From an uncultured Lachnospiraceae bacterium (GTDB lineage Bacteria; Bacillota; Clostridia; Lachnospirales; Lachnospiraceae), in the NCBI GenBank assembly GCA_910577645.1, contig CAJTOL010000001.1, positions 124,001 through 188,000 on the forward strand: a stretch of DNA of 64,000 bases. Reading direction: 5' to 3'. Below the pieces are notes generated by a model. The model was not told the DNA's origin. It made no database searches and was given only the letters and a program-made list of their open reading frames with translations. Within the stretch, counting starts at the first letter, position 1, and each line of letters opens with the position of its first letter. A program made the translations under genes and the position numbers. Below, one piece after another: positions 42,299 to 49,520 of this stretch.

Positions 42299-43297
42299 AT
42301 GGATTCTTTAATTCGCGTAGAAAATCTGATACAGGAATTCCCTGTAAAACAGGGGATTCTGGATTCTTATAAGATAAAAGGAAATAAACTGGTAAGGGAG
42401 AAAAAGGCGGTTCATGCAGTTAACGGAGTAACCTTTGAGATCTATCCGGGGGAGGCATTCAGCCTGGTAGGAGAAAGCGGATGCGGCAAATCTACTACTG
42501 CCAAAACCATTATCCGGCTGTTAAATCCGGTTTCCGGCCATATTTATTATGGGGATCAGGACATCAGCCAGTTAAAGGCAAGGGCAATGCTGCCCTACAG
42601 AAAAAAGATGCAGATGATTTTTCAGGATCCTTACGCATCCCTGGATCCTCAGAAAACCATTAAAAATATTATTATGGAGCCTATGCTGTTTCATAAGACT
42701 GCTGAAACCAGGGATGAGGCAGAAGAAAAATGTATGGAGCTCTTGCAGAAAGTAGGCATAAGGCCAGAGCAGGCTTCCCGCTATCCTCATCAATTTTCCG
42801 GCGGCCAGAGACAAAGAATCGGCATTGCCAGAGCGCTGGCGGTAGAGCCGGAGTTTATCATTGCCGATGAGCCGGTATCGGCTCTGGATGTGTCCATTCA
42901 GGCCCAGATCTTGAATTTGATGATGGATCTAAAAGATGAATATGGATTTTCTTATCTGTTTATTGCCCACGATCTGTCGGTGGTACGCCATATCAGTGAC
43001 AGACTGGGGGTTATGTATCTGGGGTGTATCGTGGAGCTGGGAAGCAAAAAAGACGTATTTGAGAATGTGGCCCATCCCTATACCAGGCTTTTGCTTTCGG
43101 CAGTGCCTACAGTAGGGGAGGAGCCAATCGTACCGCCTGTAAAATTAGAAGGGGAGATCCCCAATCCCATTAACCTTCCAGGCGGATGTGTATTCCATGA
43201 CAGGTGCCCTGACTGCAAAGATATATGCAGGACCGTCCGCCCACAGCTAAAGGAGATAGCACCGGGACATAAGGCAGCCTGCCATCTCTTTGACTGA
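42299..43297 (+). CDS. Peptide ABC transporter ATPase (DppF/OppF type)
   Basis: A 332-residue partner ATPase: Walker A GESGCGKST, signature FSGGQRQRI, Walker B FIIADEPVSALD, H-loop IAHDLSVV, and the same type of C-terminal Cys-rich extension (CVFHDRCPDCKDICR). The start follows the preceding stop by 3 bases with GAAAGAGGGG upstream. It ends 12 bases before the convergent LysR gene, with no terminator visible between. Confidence 0.94.
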   Translation: MDSLIRVENLIQEFPVKQGILDSYKIKGNKLVREKKAVHAVNGVTFEIYPGEAFSLVGESGCGKSTTAKTIIRLLNPVSGHIYYGDQDISQLKARAMLPYRKKMQMIFQDPYASLDPQKTIKNIIMEPMLFHKTAETRDEAEEKCMELLQKVGIRPEQASRYPHQFSGGQRQRIGIARALAVEPEFIIADEPVSALDVSIQAQILNLMMDLKDEYGFSYLFIAHDLSVVRHISDRLGVMYLGCIVELGSKKDVFENVAHPYTRLLLSAVPTVGEEPIVPPVKLEGEIPNPINLPGGCVFHDRCPDCKDICRTVRPQLKEIAPGHKAACHLFD

Positions 43298-43309
43298 GAA
43301 GAGAAAGCC

Positions 43310-44212
43310 TTAAGCCAGATCACTGATCCAGGAGATTTCGGTTAAAAAGGTATCCAGACAGGAATTGAAAATTTTTTCTGCCTCCGGATGGCTGGAATGA
43401 GGATGCCTGGAGGTAAGCTTATAGCAGATCCTCTGAGGCGGCGGATCCGTTAAGGGATGGATATCCAGCCCATAGGCCTTTTGACAGTATTTGGCCACGG
43501 AGATGGGAACTACCATCCAGCAAGTTCTGTTGCAGATAAAGCGCATAGCAAAAGAGGGGGCGTTGATCTCCAAAAAGGGAGTAATGCTGGGACTCCACCA
43601 GTGGTCATGCCAAAGTTCAAATTCACTGGTTCCCCAGTCGATTAAAAGCTCCTCGGAGGGATCCAGCATCCCCGGATAAACCGGCCCCTCGGGCAGGTAT
43701 CCGGGAGGACAAACCAATAATAGATCTTCTTTAAAAAGCGGCTCTGTCACAATGTTTTTGGAGCGGATATGCTCAATGGTAAAAGCAATGTCGATAGCGC
43801 CGTTTTCCATCCTCTTATACAGCTCCGAAGAGCAGTGGGTTTTAAGATGAAGAGTCAGGGGAACCTCCTGATCGATAATGCGGATGTAGAGAGGGTGAAA
43901 AAAGAACATGTTTAAGCTGTCCACACATCCTACTGTAATAGCAGGAAAAGGCGATATTTTTTTAAAATTCTGGGTATCCTGGTTCAGCTTCATCCAACGG
44001 CGGGCAAGAGGAAGAAACGCTTGTCCCTTCGGAGTAAGAAGGCTGCTGCGCTGTCCCTGTCCTCTGTCAATCAGCTCGCAGCCAAGCTCCTCCTCTAAAA
44101 GCTTTAACCGGTGGCTGACCGTTGATTGGGACATATACAGCTTTTCGGCGGCCCGGGAAATGTTCTGTAAATCTGCAATGGCTAAAAAACATTTGATGCT
44201 GTTAAGATTCAT
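43310..44212 (-). CDS. LysR-family transcriptional regulator
   Basis: A 300-residue LysR regulator. The N-terminal winged helix-turn-helix (residues 1-60: FLAIADLQNISRAAEKLYMS, QSTVSHRLKLLEEELGCELI) is followed by the two-lobed effector domain (TVGCVDSLNMF near 93). Genes of this family often regulate a neighbour; candidates are the convergent peptide-transport operon or the divergent queT gene, but queT has its own riboswitch, so the target is open. Confidence 0.9.
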   Translation of the reverse strand: MNLNSIKCFLAIADLQNISRAAEKLYMSQSTVSHRLKLLEEELGCELIDRGQGQRSSLLTPKGQAFLPLARRWMKLNQDTQNFKKISPFPAITVGCVDSLNMFFFHPLYIRIIDQEVPLTLHLKTHCSSELYKRMENGAIDIAFTIEHIRSKNIVTEPLFKEDLLLVCPPGYLPEGPVYPGMLDPSEELLIDWGTSEFELWHDHWWSPSITPFLEINAPSFAMRFICNRTCWMVVPISVAKYCQKAYGLDIHPLTDPPPQRICYKLTSRHPHSSHPEAEKIFNSCLDTFLTEISWISDLA

Positions 44213-44287
44213 GATAGTGTTTACCTCCTGCCCTTTGATTATATCCGCATATTAATGATATATCAATAGAAATACATGAGTAACCAC

Positions 44288-44316
44288 TTGATTTTCAGCC
44301 TGAGAAATGTTATACT
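44288..44316 (+). promoter_or_regulatory. Promoter of queT
   Basis: TTGATT (44288-44293), 17 bp, TATACT (44311-44316). A branched hairpin (CTGG/CCAG, ACGGA/TCCGT, CCTG/CAGG at 44315-44354) lies between it and the riboswitch. Confidence 0.65.
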
Positions 44317-44357
44317 GGCCCACGGACCTGATAAATACAGGATTTTCCGTAACCAGA

Positions 44358-44404
44358 CCGGTGTGTTCGAGACCTTCCACACCTAAAACAAAACTACAGG
44401 GAGA
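44358..44404 (+). promoter_or_regulatory. preQ1 class I riboswitch controlling queT
   Basis: Compact H-type pseudoknot pattern: stem GGTGTG (44360-44365) with CACACC (44378-44383), loop TTCGAGACCTTC, then the A-rich tail TAAAACAAAACTA, in which CCT of the loop can pair with AGG (44398-44400). That AGG is part of the queT ribosome site CAGGGAG, so ligand binding would hide it: translational OFF control. The downstream gene encodes a queuosine-precursor transporter, as expected. Confidence 0.8.
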
Positions 44405-44414
44405 AAACAAAACA

Positions 44415-44906
44415 ATGAAAACAACAAACAAAACCGTGTACCTAATGACTTATGGAGCCGCTATTGCAGCGATTTATGTGGCTTTGACTATGATCTTTGC
44501 GCCCATTAGTTTCGGGCCAGTCCAGTTCCGCATTTCAGAGGCACTGTGTATTCTGCCGTTCTTTACGCCGGCAGCAGTTCCGGGAGTGGCAATAGGATGC
44601 CTCCTTGCCAACATTTTCTGCGGCGCTATGCTTCCGGATGTGGTTTTTGGAACCCTTGCTACATTAATTGGAGCAGTAGGTTCCTATGCTGTACGGAAAC
44701 ATAAATGGCTGGTGTGCATACCGCCTATCCTGTCCAATTCGCTGATAATTCCCTTTGTCCTGCGTTACGCTTACGGGGCTGAGGATATGATTTTTTACAT
44801 GATGATTACAGTAGGAATCGGAGAGATTCTGGCTATAGGCGTTTTGGGCAACGGATTGATGGTTGTGCTGGAACGGTATAAGAGCCTGATTTTTAAAACT
44901 GCATAA
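44415..44906 (+). CDS. queT: Queuosine precursor transporter QueT
   Basis: A 163-residue ECF-type substrate-binding membrane protein (S component) with five to six spans; the family stretch PISFGPVQFRISEALCILPFF and the AIGCLLANIF motif are clear. QueT proteins import preQ1 or a related precursor with a shared ECF energising module encoded elsewhere. The ATG at 44415 is set by the riboswitch-embedded ribosome site; the earlier in-frame ATG lies upstream of the riboswitch. Confidence 0.92.
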   Translation: MKTTNKTVYLMTYGAAIAAIYVALTMIFAPISFGPVQFRISEALCILPFFTPAAVPGVAIGCLLANIFCGAMLPDVVFGTLATLIGAVGSYAVRKHKWLVCIPPILSNSLIIPFVLRYAYGAEDMIFYMMITVGIGEILAIGVLGNGLMVVLERYKSLIFKTA

Positions 44907-44992
44907 AGGGAATGTTGCAAAATGAAACCAGGGACTTTCTATTAGCGCTGTCCGCACTCTCGCTAATAGAAAGTCCCTTTATTTCAGTTTTG
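44906..44992 (+). terminator. Terminator after queT, dispersed family copy D (altered right end)
   Basis: AAAGGGAATGTTGCAAAATG begins the left arm. The inner stem AGGGACTTTCTATTAGCG/CGCTAATAGAAAGTCCCT is perfect (18 bp) and is followed by TTTATTTCAGTTTTG. The expected outer right arm (complement of GGGAATGTTGC) is missing and replaced by a toxin-gene fragment. Confidence 0.75.
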
Positions 44993-45050
44993 TATCTTTA
45001 TCGTCACTCTTGTTGGCCTGTGTCATACGGTCTTATACTTTTTCACCTAA
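44978..45050 (+). pseudogene. Fragment of the holin-like toxin gene
   Basis: Bases 44978-45034 match 8652-8708 inside toxin gene 2 at 53 of 57 positions. The reading frame stays open (LFQFCIFIVTLVGLCHTVL, then a new tail to TAA at 45048-45050), but the start codon, ribosome site and first eight residues are missing. It is a remnant joined to the hairpin element. Confidence 0.8.
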
Positions 45051-45054
45051 CCAG

Positions 45055-45143
45055 TTGATTTTATTTCCTCAAATTGGTAAGATATAGCTAATAAATTTAT
45101 CTTCAGCAGGCAAGGCAGCAGATGTGCACTCCCTTGCCTGTTG
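45055..45143 (+). promoter_or_regulatory. Promoter and leader hairpin of the HPr-like gene
   Basis: TTGATT (45055-45060), 17 bp, TAAGAT (45078-45083). In the leader CAGCAGGCAAGG (45104-45115) pairs with CCTTGCCTGTTG (45132-45143), one G-U pair, 23 bases before the start codon. Confidence 0.55.
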
Positions 45144-45166
45144 AGGGTGCTAAAAGAGGGGAATTT

Positions 45167-45424
45167 ATGATTACATTTACCTATATTATCTCGGATGCAA
45201 ACGGCCTTCATGCAAGAAATGCCCTGCAGGTTGCCAGGGCAGCGGAAGGATATCAGTGCCGGATTCAGGTTTCCAGCGGGGGAAAAACTGCTAACGGGAA
45301 GCAGGTATTAAGTCTGATTGGACTATCTGCCAGAAAAGGAGCTGAGCTGCTCTTTTCCATAGATGGAGAGGACGAGGCGGAAGCGGCGGCTTACCTGCAG
45401 GCTTTGGTAAAAGAAGTAATTTAA
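45167..45424 (+). CDS. HPr-family phosphocarrier protein, variant with Gln46
   Basis: An 85-residue HPr. The phosphorylation site is present (NGLHARN, His15, though the usual following Pro is Asn18). At the position of the regulatory Ser46 (canonical KSIMGVMSLG) it has Gln (KQVLSLIGLS). It could pass phosphate from enzyme I to the adjacent PTS but should not be a target of HPr kinase and so not a CcpA co-repressor. The ATG at 45167 follows AGAGGGGAA. It is probably the dedicated carrier of the following PTS locus. Confidence 0.85.
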   Translation: MITFTYIISDANGLHARNALQVARAAEGYQCRIQVSSGGKTANGKQVLSLIGLSARKGAELLFSIDGEDEAEAAAYLQALVKEVI

Positions 45425-45475
45425 AAACGCATCCTATTTTCTTTTCTTTGGCAGATAAAGAGAAGGGGTAAGGGG

Positions 45476-45532
45476 TTTCCTAAGAGCTAGGAAACCCTCT
45501 TGTCGTAATTTATTTGTTTTTTCGTATATAAT
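45476..45532 (+). promoter_or_regulatory. Operator and promoter upstream of mupG
   Basis: The 19-base inverted repeat TTTCCTAAGAGCTAGGAAA (45476-45494) is almost the same as that at 48631-48649. A TATAAT (45527-45532) starts 33 bases after its last base; there is no good -35. The repeat sits inside a longer GGGTTTCCTA/TAGGAAACCC stem that could also act as an end of the HPr transcript. Confidence 0.6.
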
Positions 45533-45563
45533 AATGAAAAAACATGTAAAGGAGAATGGGGAT

Positions 45564-46652
45564 ATGGCAAGATTAGGAATTTCGATTTATCCGGAACACT
45601 CAAAGCTGGAGGATGATTTGGCCTATATCCGGCTTGCAGGAAGTTATGGCTTTAAAAGGATTTTTACCTGCCTTTTAAGCGTGGGAGACAAATCCAGAGA
45701 AGAGATAACAGAAGAGTTCCGCTTACGTATTGATGCGGCTCATGAGCAGGGGATGGAAGTGCTGCTGGATGTAAACCCGGCGGTGTTTGAAAAACTGGGA
45801 GCTTCTTATACAAATCTGGAGCCTTTTAAAGCCATGCATGCAGACGGCATCCGCCTGGACGAAGGCTTTGACGGAATGCATACCAGCGCTTTAACTTATA
45901 ATCCCCAGGGGCTTAAGATAGAGCTGAATTCCAGCACGGATATGGGATATATTGAGAGCGTGATGACCCACCATCCGGACACAAAAAAGCTGATTACCTG
46001 CCATAATTTTTACCCGCAGAAATTTACCGGGCTGAGTCTTGATCACTTTAACCGCTGTAATGATTATATTCACAAATGTGGATTAAATATCGCTACTTTT
46101 GTATCCAGCAATCAGGAGGATGCTTACGGTCCCTGGCCGGTAAAAGAGGGACTTTGTACCCTGGAGCTGCACCGGGGACTTCCTGTTGATTTCCAGGTAC
46201 GCCATATTTATGCCGACGGCCTGGTGGATGACGTGATTATTGCCAATGCCTATGCTTCTGAGGAGGAGTTAAAGGCCTGCGCGGCAGTGAATCCGGCGGT
46301 GTTAACTTTTGGAATTGAGCTGGAGAAGGAATTAACGGAGACAGAAAGGGCAATCCTGTATTATGAGGAAGGTCACGTTGTCAGGGGAGATATGAGCGAG
46401 TATATGCTTCGCTCCACCTGGCCCAGAGTCACCTTTGCGGACAAGCCTATTCCGGCAGCCAATACCAGAGACATGGTGCGGGGAGATGTGGTGATTCTTA
46501 ATGACGGATACTCCAAATACAAAGGAGAGCTTCATATTGTTTTGAAAGACATGGAAAATGACGGACGCAAAAATGTTATCGGCCATCTGCCCTCCTACGA
46601 AAAAATTCTTCTGAATTATACAAAGCCGTGGAAACGATTTGCTTTTCTGTAG
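45564..46652 (+). CDS. mupG: MupG-family TIM-barrel glycosidase (DUF871)
   Basis: A 362-residue MupG/DUF871 protein: N-terminal TIM barrel (LGISIYPEHSKLEDDLAYI, DVNPAVFEKLG, IRLDEGF, ELNSST) and C-terminal cyclophilin-like beta domain (RGDVVILNDGYSKYKGELHIV). MupG cleaves the intracellular 6-phospho disaccharide MurNAc-6P-GlcNAc in peptidoglycan recycling. The ATG at 45564 follows AAAGGAG; an earlier in-frame ATG overlaps the promoter. Neighbouring PTS genes would supply its phosphorylated substrate. Confidence 0.88.
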   Translation: MARLGISIYPEHSKLEDDLAYIRLAGSYGFKRIFTCLLSVGDKSREEITEEFRLRIDAAHEQGMEVLLDVNPAVFEKLGASYTNLEPFKAMHADGIRLDEGFDGMHTSALTYNPQGLKIELNSSTDMGYIESVMTHHPDTKKLITCHNFYPQKFTGLSLDHFNRCNDYIHKCGLNIATFVSSNQEDAYGPWPVKEGLCTLELHRGLPVDFQVRHIYADGLVDDVIIANAYASEEELKACAAVNPAVLTFGIELEKELTETERAILYYEEGHVVRGDMSEYMLRSTWPRVTFADKPIPAANTRDMVRGDVVILNDGYSKYKGELHIVLKDMENDGRKNVIGHLPSYEKILLNYTKPWKRFAFL

Positions 46653-46667
46653 GCGGAGGAAATCATT

Positions 46668-48593
46668 ATGCGAAGCAAAAGACAGGAGCAGCTGCTTGCC
46701 ATCTTGTCAGAGAAACAGGACTGGGTAACCGGAAAGCAGCTGTCAAGCCTGTTAAATGTGTCGGATCGGACTATCCGATCCGACGTGGAGGCTATTAACA
46801 AAAAAGCAGCGCCCCCAATTGAGTCAAATGTCCGTCTGGGGTACCGGGTTGTTGGAGCCCAGTGTCTGACAACGGAAAAGCAGGAGGCTGTCCAGGAACA
46901 GGCAGGGGCCTCAATTCCCCAGACACCCGGGGCCAGATGTATTTATATTATTCAGCGCCTGCTTTTTGAGACCAGCGAGCTGAATCTTATGGAGCTGCAG
47001 AGCCAGATTTATATCAGCGATTCTTCCATTCAAAATGATTTAAAAAGAATCCGGAAAATGATTGAGCCTTATCCGGAGCTGAAACTGGTTCGCAGCCGGG
47101 AATGTATCTCACTCCAGGGGGATGAAATCAGCAAGAGAAAGTTTTACCGGGAACTTTTAGTAGCAGAGGTTCAGGAAAACTTTCTGAATCTGAACCGCTT
47201 GGCCCATTTATATAAAAATTTTGATCTGATAGAAGTAAAGGATCTTTTTACAGAAGTTTTAGAGGAATATGACTATTCTATTCATGAGGCCTTATTTCCC
47301 ATGCTGATTATCCATGCAGGAACCAGTATTGAACGCATGAGTACCTATCATTATATTAAAATGGACGATCAGCGCCAGGGCCTGGATGAAACTATCGAAT
47401 ATCAGATTGCCAAAAGCTTTTTTGAGAGAGTTTCTAACCGTCTTCACATCAAGGTTCAGGACGGGGAGATTGCTATGTTTGCCCTGGTTATTATGGGCAG
47501 AAGAGCATCCAATTACGCAGGGGATCACATCAAATTCCAGGGGAAATGGCTCAACACCAATAAGCTGGTAAAGGGAGCTCTAAACCGCCTGAAAGAAGTA
47601 TTTGGCGTAGATTTTTCCGGAGACGAGGATCTGGAGGCGGGTCTTAAGATGCATCTTTATGGCCTGGTGGAGCGGGCGAAAAACCAGGTTTCTCTGGAAG
47701 ACGTATTTTTAGAAGAGATTAAGCAGAAATATCCTTTGGTTTTTGAGATGGGAGTCTATATTGTAGGCTATCTGGAAGAACAACTGGGAGTCAGGGTGGC
47801 AGACATGGAAAGCGGATTCATTGCTTTGCACCTTGGAGCCGCCAGCGAGAGGATGAATTCCGTAAGAAAATACCGGGTAGTTATGATTTTGCCTCACAAC
47901 CAGTCCTTTTCTGCCATGTGCAAGAACAAAATTCTGGATATGTTCCGGGATCGGATAGAAATCGTAAAAACCCTTCATTATTTTGAAGAAGATACGGTAA
48001 AGCTCCTGGAGCCGGACTTGATTTTGACCAATTTTCAGGTGGAACATAAGCTGGAGATTCCCACAGTGCTTATCAGCTTGTTTGTGGATTCGGAGACAGA
48101 GGCCAATATCCTTCAAGCATTAAATCGATTGGACAAAAAACGATTCCATCTGGAATTTACCTCTCATATCGGCCAGTTAATCCGCAAGGAGCATTTTTTT
48201 CAGAATTTGGACCTTAATACTCCGGAAGAGATTATTGCCTGTTTATGCGGAAGCTTAAAAGGAGCCGGGATTGTAGGGGAAAACTACCTGAATATTGTTC
48301 TGGAAAGGGAAAAAATGTCCCCCACCTCTTTTGCCAATGCCCTGGCTATTCCTCATGCCTTTCAGGCATTTGCCACCACATCCACGGTAGCCGTAGCCCG
48401 GCTTAAAAATCCGGTAAAATGGGGAGCATTTGAGGTAAAGCTGGTAATGCTTTTTGCCATAAATGAAGGGGATCAGAGGATGATCAAGATATTTTTCGAT
48501 TGGGTGTCGGAGATCATAGGGAAACCGGAGGAGCTTGCCAGGTTAACTTCAGAATGTTCCTACGAAACGTTTATTGAGAGAATTATGGGTTAA
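46668..48593 (+). CDS. PRD-containing PTS-regulated activator (BglG/LicR/MtlR type)
   Basis: A 641-residue modular regulator: N-terminal helix-turn-helix (QLLAILSEKQDWVTGKQLSS), Mga-like region, two PRD domains (about 185-390) with candidate phospho-histidines, an EIIB-like segment (about 400-480) and a C-terminal EIIA-like domain (ALAIPHAFQ, about 490-640). Such proteins activate PTS genes when phosphorylated by HPr and not by the EIIB. It is a DNA-binding type, not an RNA antiterminator. It should bind the two matching inverted repeats flanking this gene pair. Confidence 0.9.
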   Translation: MRSKRQEQLLAILSEKQDWVTGKQLSSLLNVSDRTIRSDVEAINKKAAPPIESNVRLGYRVVGAQCLTTEKQEAVQEQAGASIPQTPGARCIYIIQRLLFETSELNLMELQSQIYISDSSIQNDLKRIRKMIEPYPELKLVRSRECISLQGDEISKRKFYRELLVAEVQENFLNLNRLAHLYKNFDLIEVKDLFTEVLEEYDYSIHEALFPMLIIHAGTSIERMSTYHYIKMDDQRQGLDETIEYQIAKSFFERVSNRLHIKVQDGEIAMFALVIMGRRASNYAGDHIKFQGKWLNTNKLVKGALNRLKEVFGVDFSGDEDLEAGLKMHLYGLVERAKNQVSLEDVFLEEIKQKYPLVFEMGVYIVGYLEEQLGVRVADMESGFIALHLGAASERMNSVRKYRVVMILPHNQSFSAMCKNKILDMFRDRIEIVKTLHYFEEDTVKLLEPDLILTNFQVEHKLEIPTVLISLFVDSETEANILQALNRLDKKRFHLEFTSHIGQLIRKEHFFQNLDLNTPEEIIACLCGSLKGAGIVGENYLNIVLEREKMSPTSFANALAIPHAFQAFATTSTVAVARLKNPVKWGAFEVKLVMLFAINEGDQRMIKIFFDWVSEIIGKPEELARLTSECSYETFIERIMG

Positions 48594-48630
48594 AAAGGAA
48601 ATTGGGATATCTGCACAAGGACAGTACTGA

Positions 48631-48687
48631 TTTCCTAACTGTTAGGAAGCAACATTACCACAAAAATCATATAATATGCCATATAAT
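48631..48687 (+). promoter_or_regulatory. Operator and promoter upstream of the PTS genes
   Basis: TTTCCTAACTGTTAGGAAG (48631-48649) has the same half-sites and 5-base centre as the repeat at 45476. A TATAAT at 48682-48687 again starts 33 bases after its end; another TATAAT lies at 48670. No -35 consensus, as expected for an activator-dependent promoter. Confidence 0.65.
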
Positions 48688-48702
48688 TAGTGGCAAGTAA
48701 AT

Positions 48703-48767
48703 AAGAGATGCAGCAAATACGGAAACGTTTTGATGCATCTCTTGTATCCTGAGGGAATACAGGATAC
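48703..48767 (+). other. Two leader hairpins before the PTS EIIA gene
   Basis: AAGAGATGCA (48703-48712) pairs with TGCATCTCTT (48734-48743); GTATCCTG (48744-48751) pairs with CAGGATAC (48760-48767). No T-run follows. They may stabilise or modulate the PTS mRNA. Confidence 0.5.
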
Positions 48768-48793
48768 CAAAAAATAATAAGGAGGAAGAACGC

Positions 48794-49123
48794 ATGGAAG
48801 AATTAGCAATGATATGCTTTCAGATTATTTCCAATGTAGGAGCTGCAAGATCCAGCTACATTGAGGCAATTCAGAAAGCAAAAGCAGGAGACTTTGCAGG
48901 AGCGGAGGAATTGGTTGCAACAGGCCAGGAGCAATTTTTAAAGGGCCATGAAGCGCATTTTGGGCTGCTCCAGAAAGAATCCTCCGGCACACCGGTAGGC
49001 GGTTCTCTGATTCTGATTCACGCAGAAGATCAGCTTATGAGCGCAGAGGGATTTAAGATTATCGCTACCGAGCTCATTGACAGCTACAAGAGGATTGTGG
49101 AATTAGAAAAGAAACTGGGATAA
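48794..49123 (+). CDS. PTS EIIA, lactose/cellobiose family
   Basis: A 109-residue all-helical EIIA of the Lac family. The phosphorylated histidine is His76 in LILIHAEDQLMSAE. It transfers phosphate from HPr to the EIIB encoded next. AAGGAGGAAG precedes the ATG. First gene of the operator-controlled PTS transcript. Confidence 0.93.
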   Translation: MEELAMICFQIISNVGAARSSYIEAIQKAKAGDFAGAEELVATGQEQFLKGHEAHFGLLQKESSGTPVGGSLILIHAEDQLMSAEGFKIIATELIDSYKRIVELEKKLG

Positions 49124-49167
49124 AAATTACAGGAATGGAAAATTTAAGAAAATGGAGGATTGTGAAT

Positions 49168-49488
49168 ATGAAACGTGTATATTTATTCTGCAGCGCAGGT
49201 ATGTCCACCAGTATGCTGGCCAGCAAGATGCAGCAGGTGGCCAACAGCCATGACCTTCCCATTGAAGTTGAAGCTTTTCCGGACGGAAAGATCGGACAGA
49301 TTATTGATGAAAAGCATCCGGACGTGATTCTTCTTGGCCCTCAGGTAAAATACCGCTATCAGGAAATTGTAGATAAATACGGTTCTACCGGAATTCCGAT
49401 TCAGGTTATTGATCAAACCGATTACGGTATGATGAACGGTGAAAAGGTATTAAAATCTGCAATTAAGTTGTTAAAGTCCGCCAAATAA
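49168..49488 (+). CDS. PTS EIIB, lactose/cellobiose family
   Basis: A 106-residue EIIB with the phosphorylated cysteine at Cys8 (VYLFCSAGMSTSML) and the typical LLGPQVKYRYQEI stretch. The ATG at 49168 follows GGAGG; the frame is open 11 codons upstream. It phosphorylates the sugar carried by EIIC. Confidence 0.94.
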   Translation: MKRVYLFCSAGMSTSMLASKMQQVANSHDLPIEVEAFPDGKIGQIIDEKHPDVILLGPQVKYRYQEIVDKYGSTGIPIQVIDQTDYGMMNGEKVLKSAIKLLKSAK

Positions 49489-49520
49489 TAAAAATAATAA
49501 TTTCAGGGGGAGTATAGATT

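Noticed and set aside
45473..45497. Ordinary intrinsic terminator after the HPr-like gene
   Set aside because: The stem is good but lacks a T-run, and its core recurs at the same distance from a second promoter, which points to an operator; partial termination cannot be excluded.
48716..48734. CcpA cre site around GGAAACGTTTTG
   Set aside because: It matches the cre consensus at only about 11 of 14 positions and falls in the loop of a leader hairpin; not convincing.
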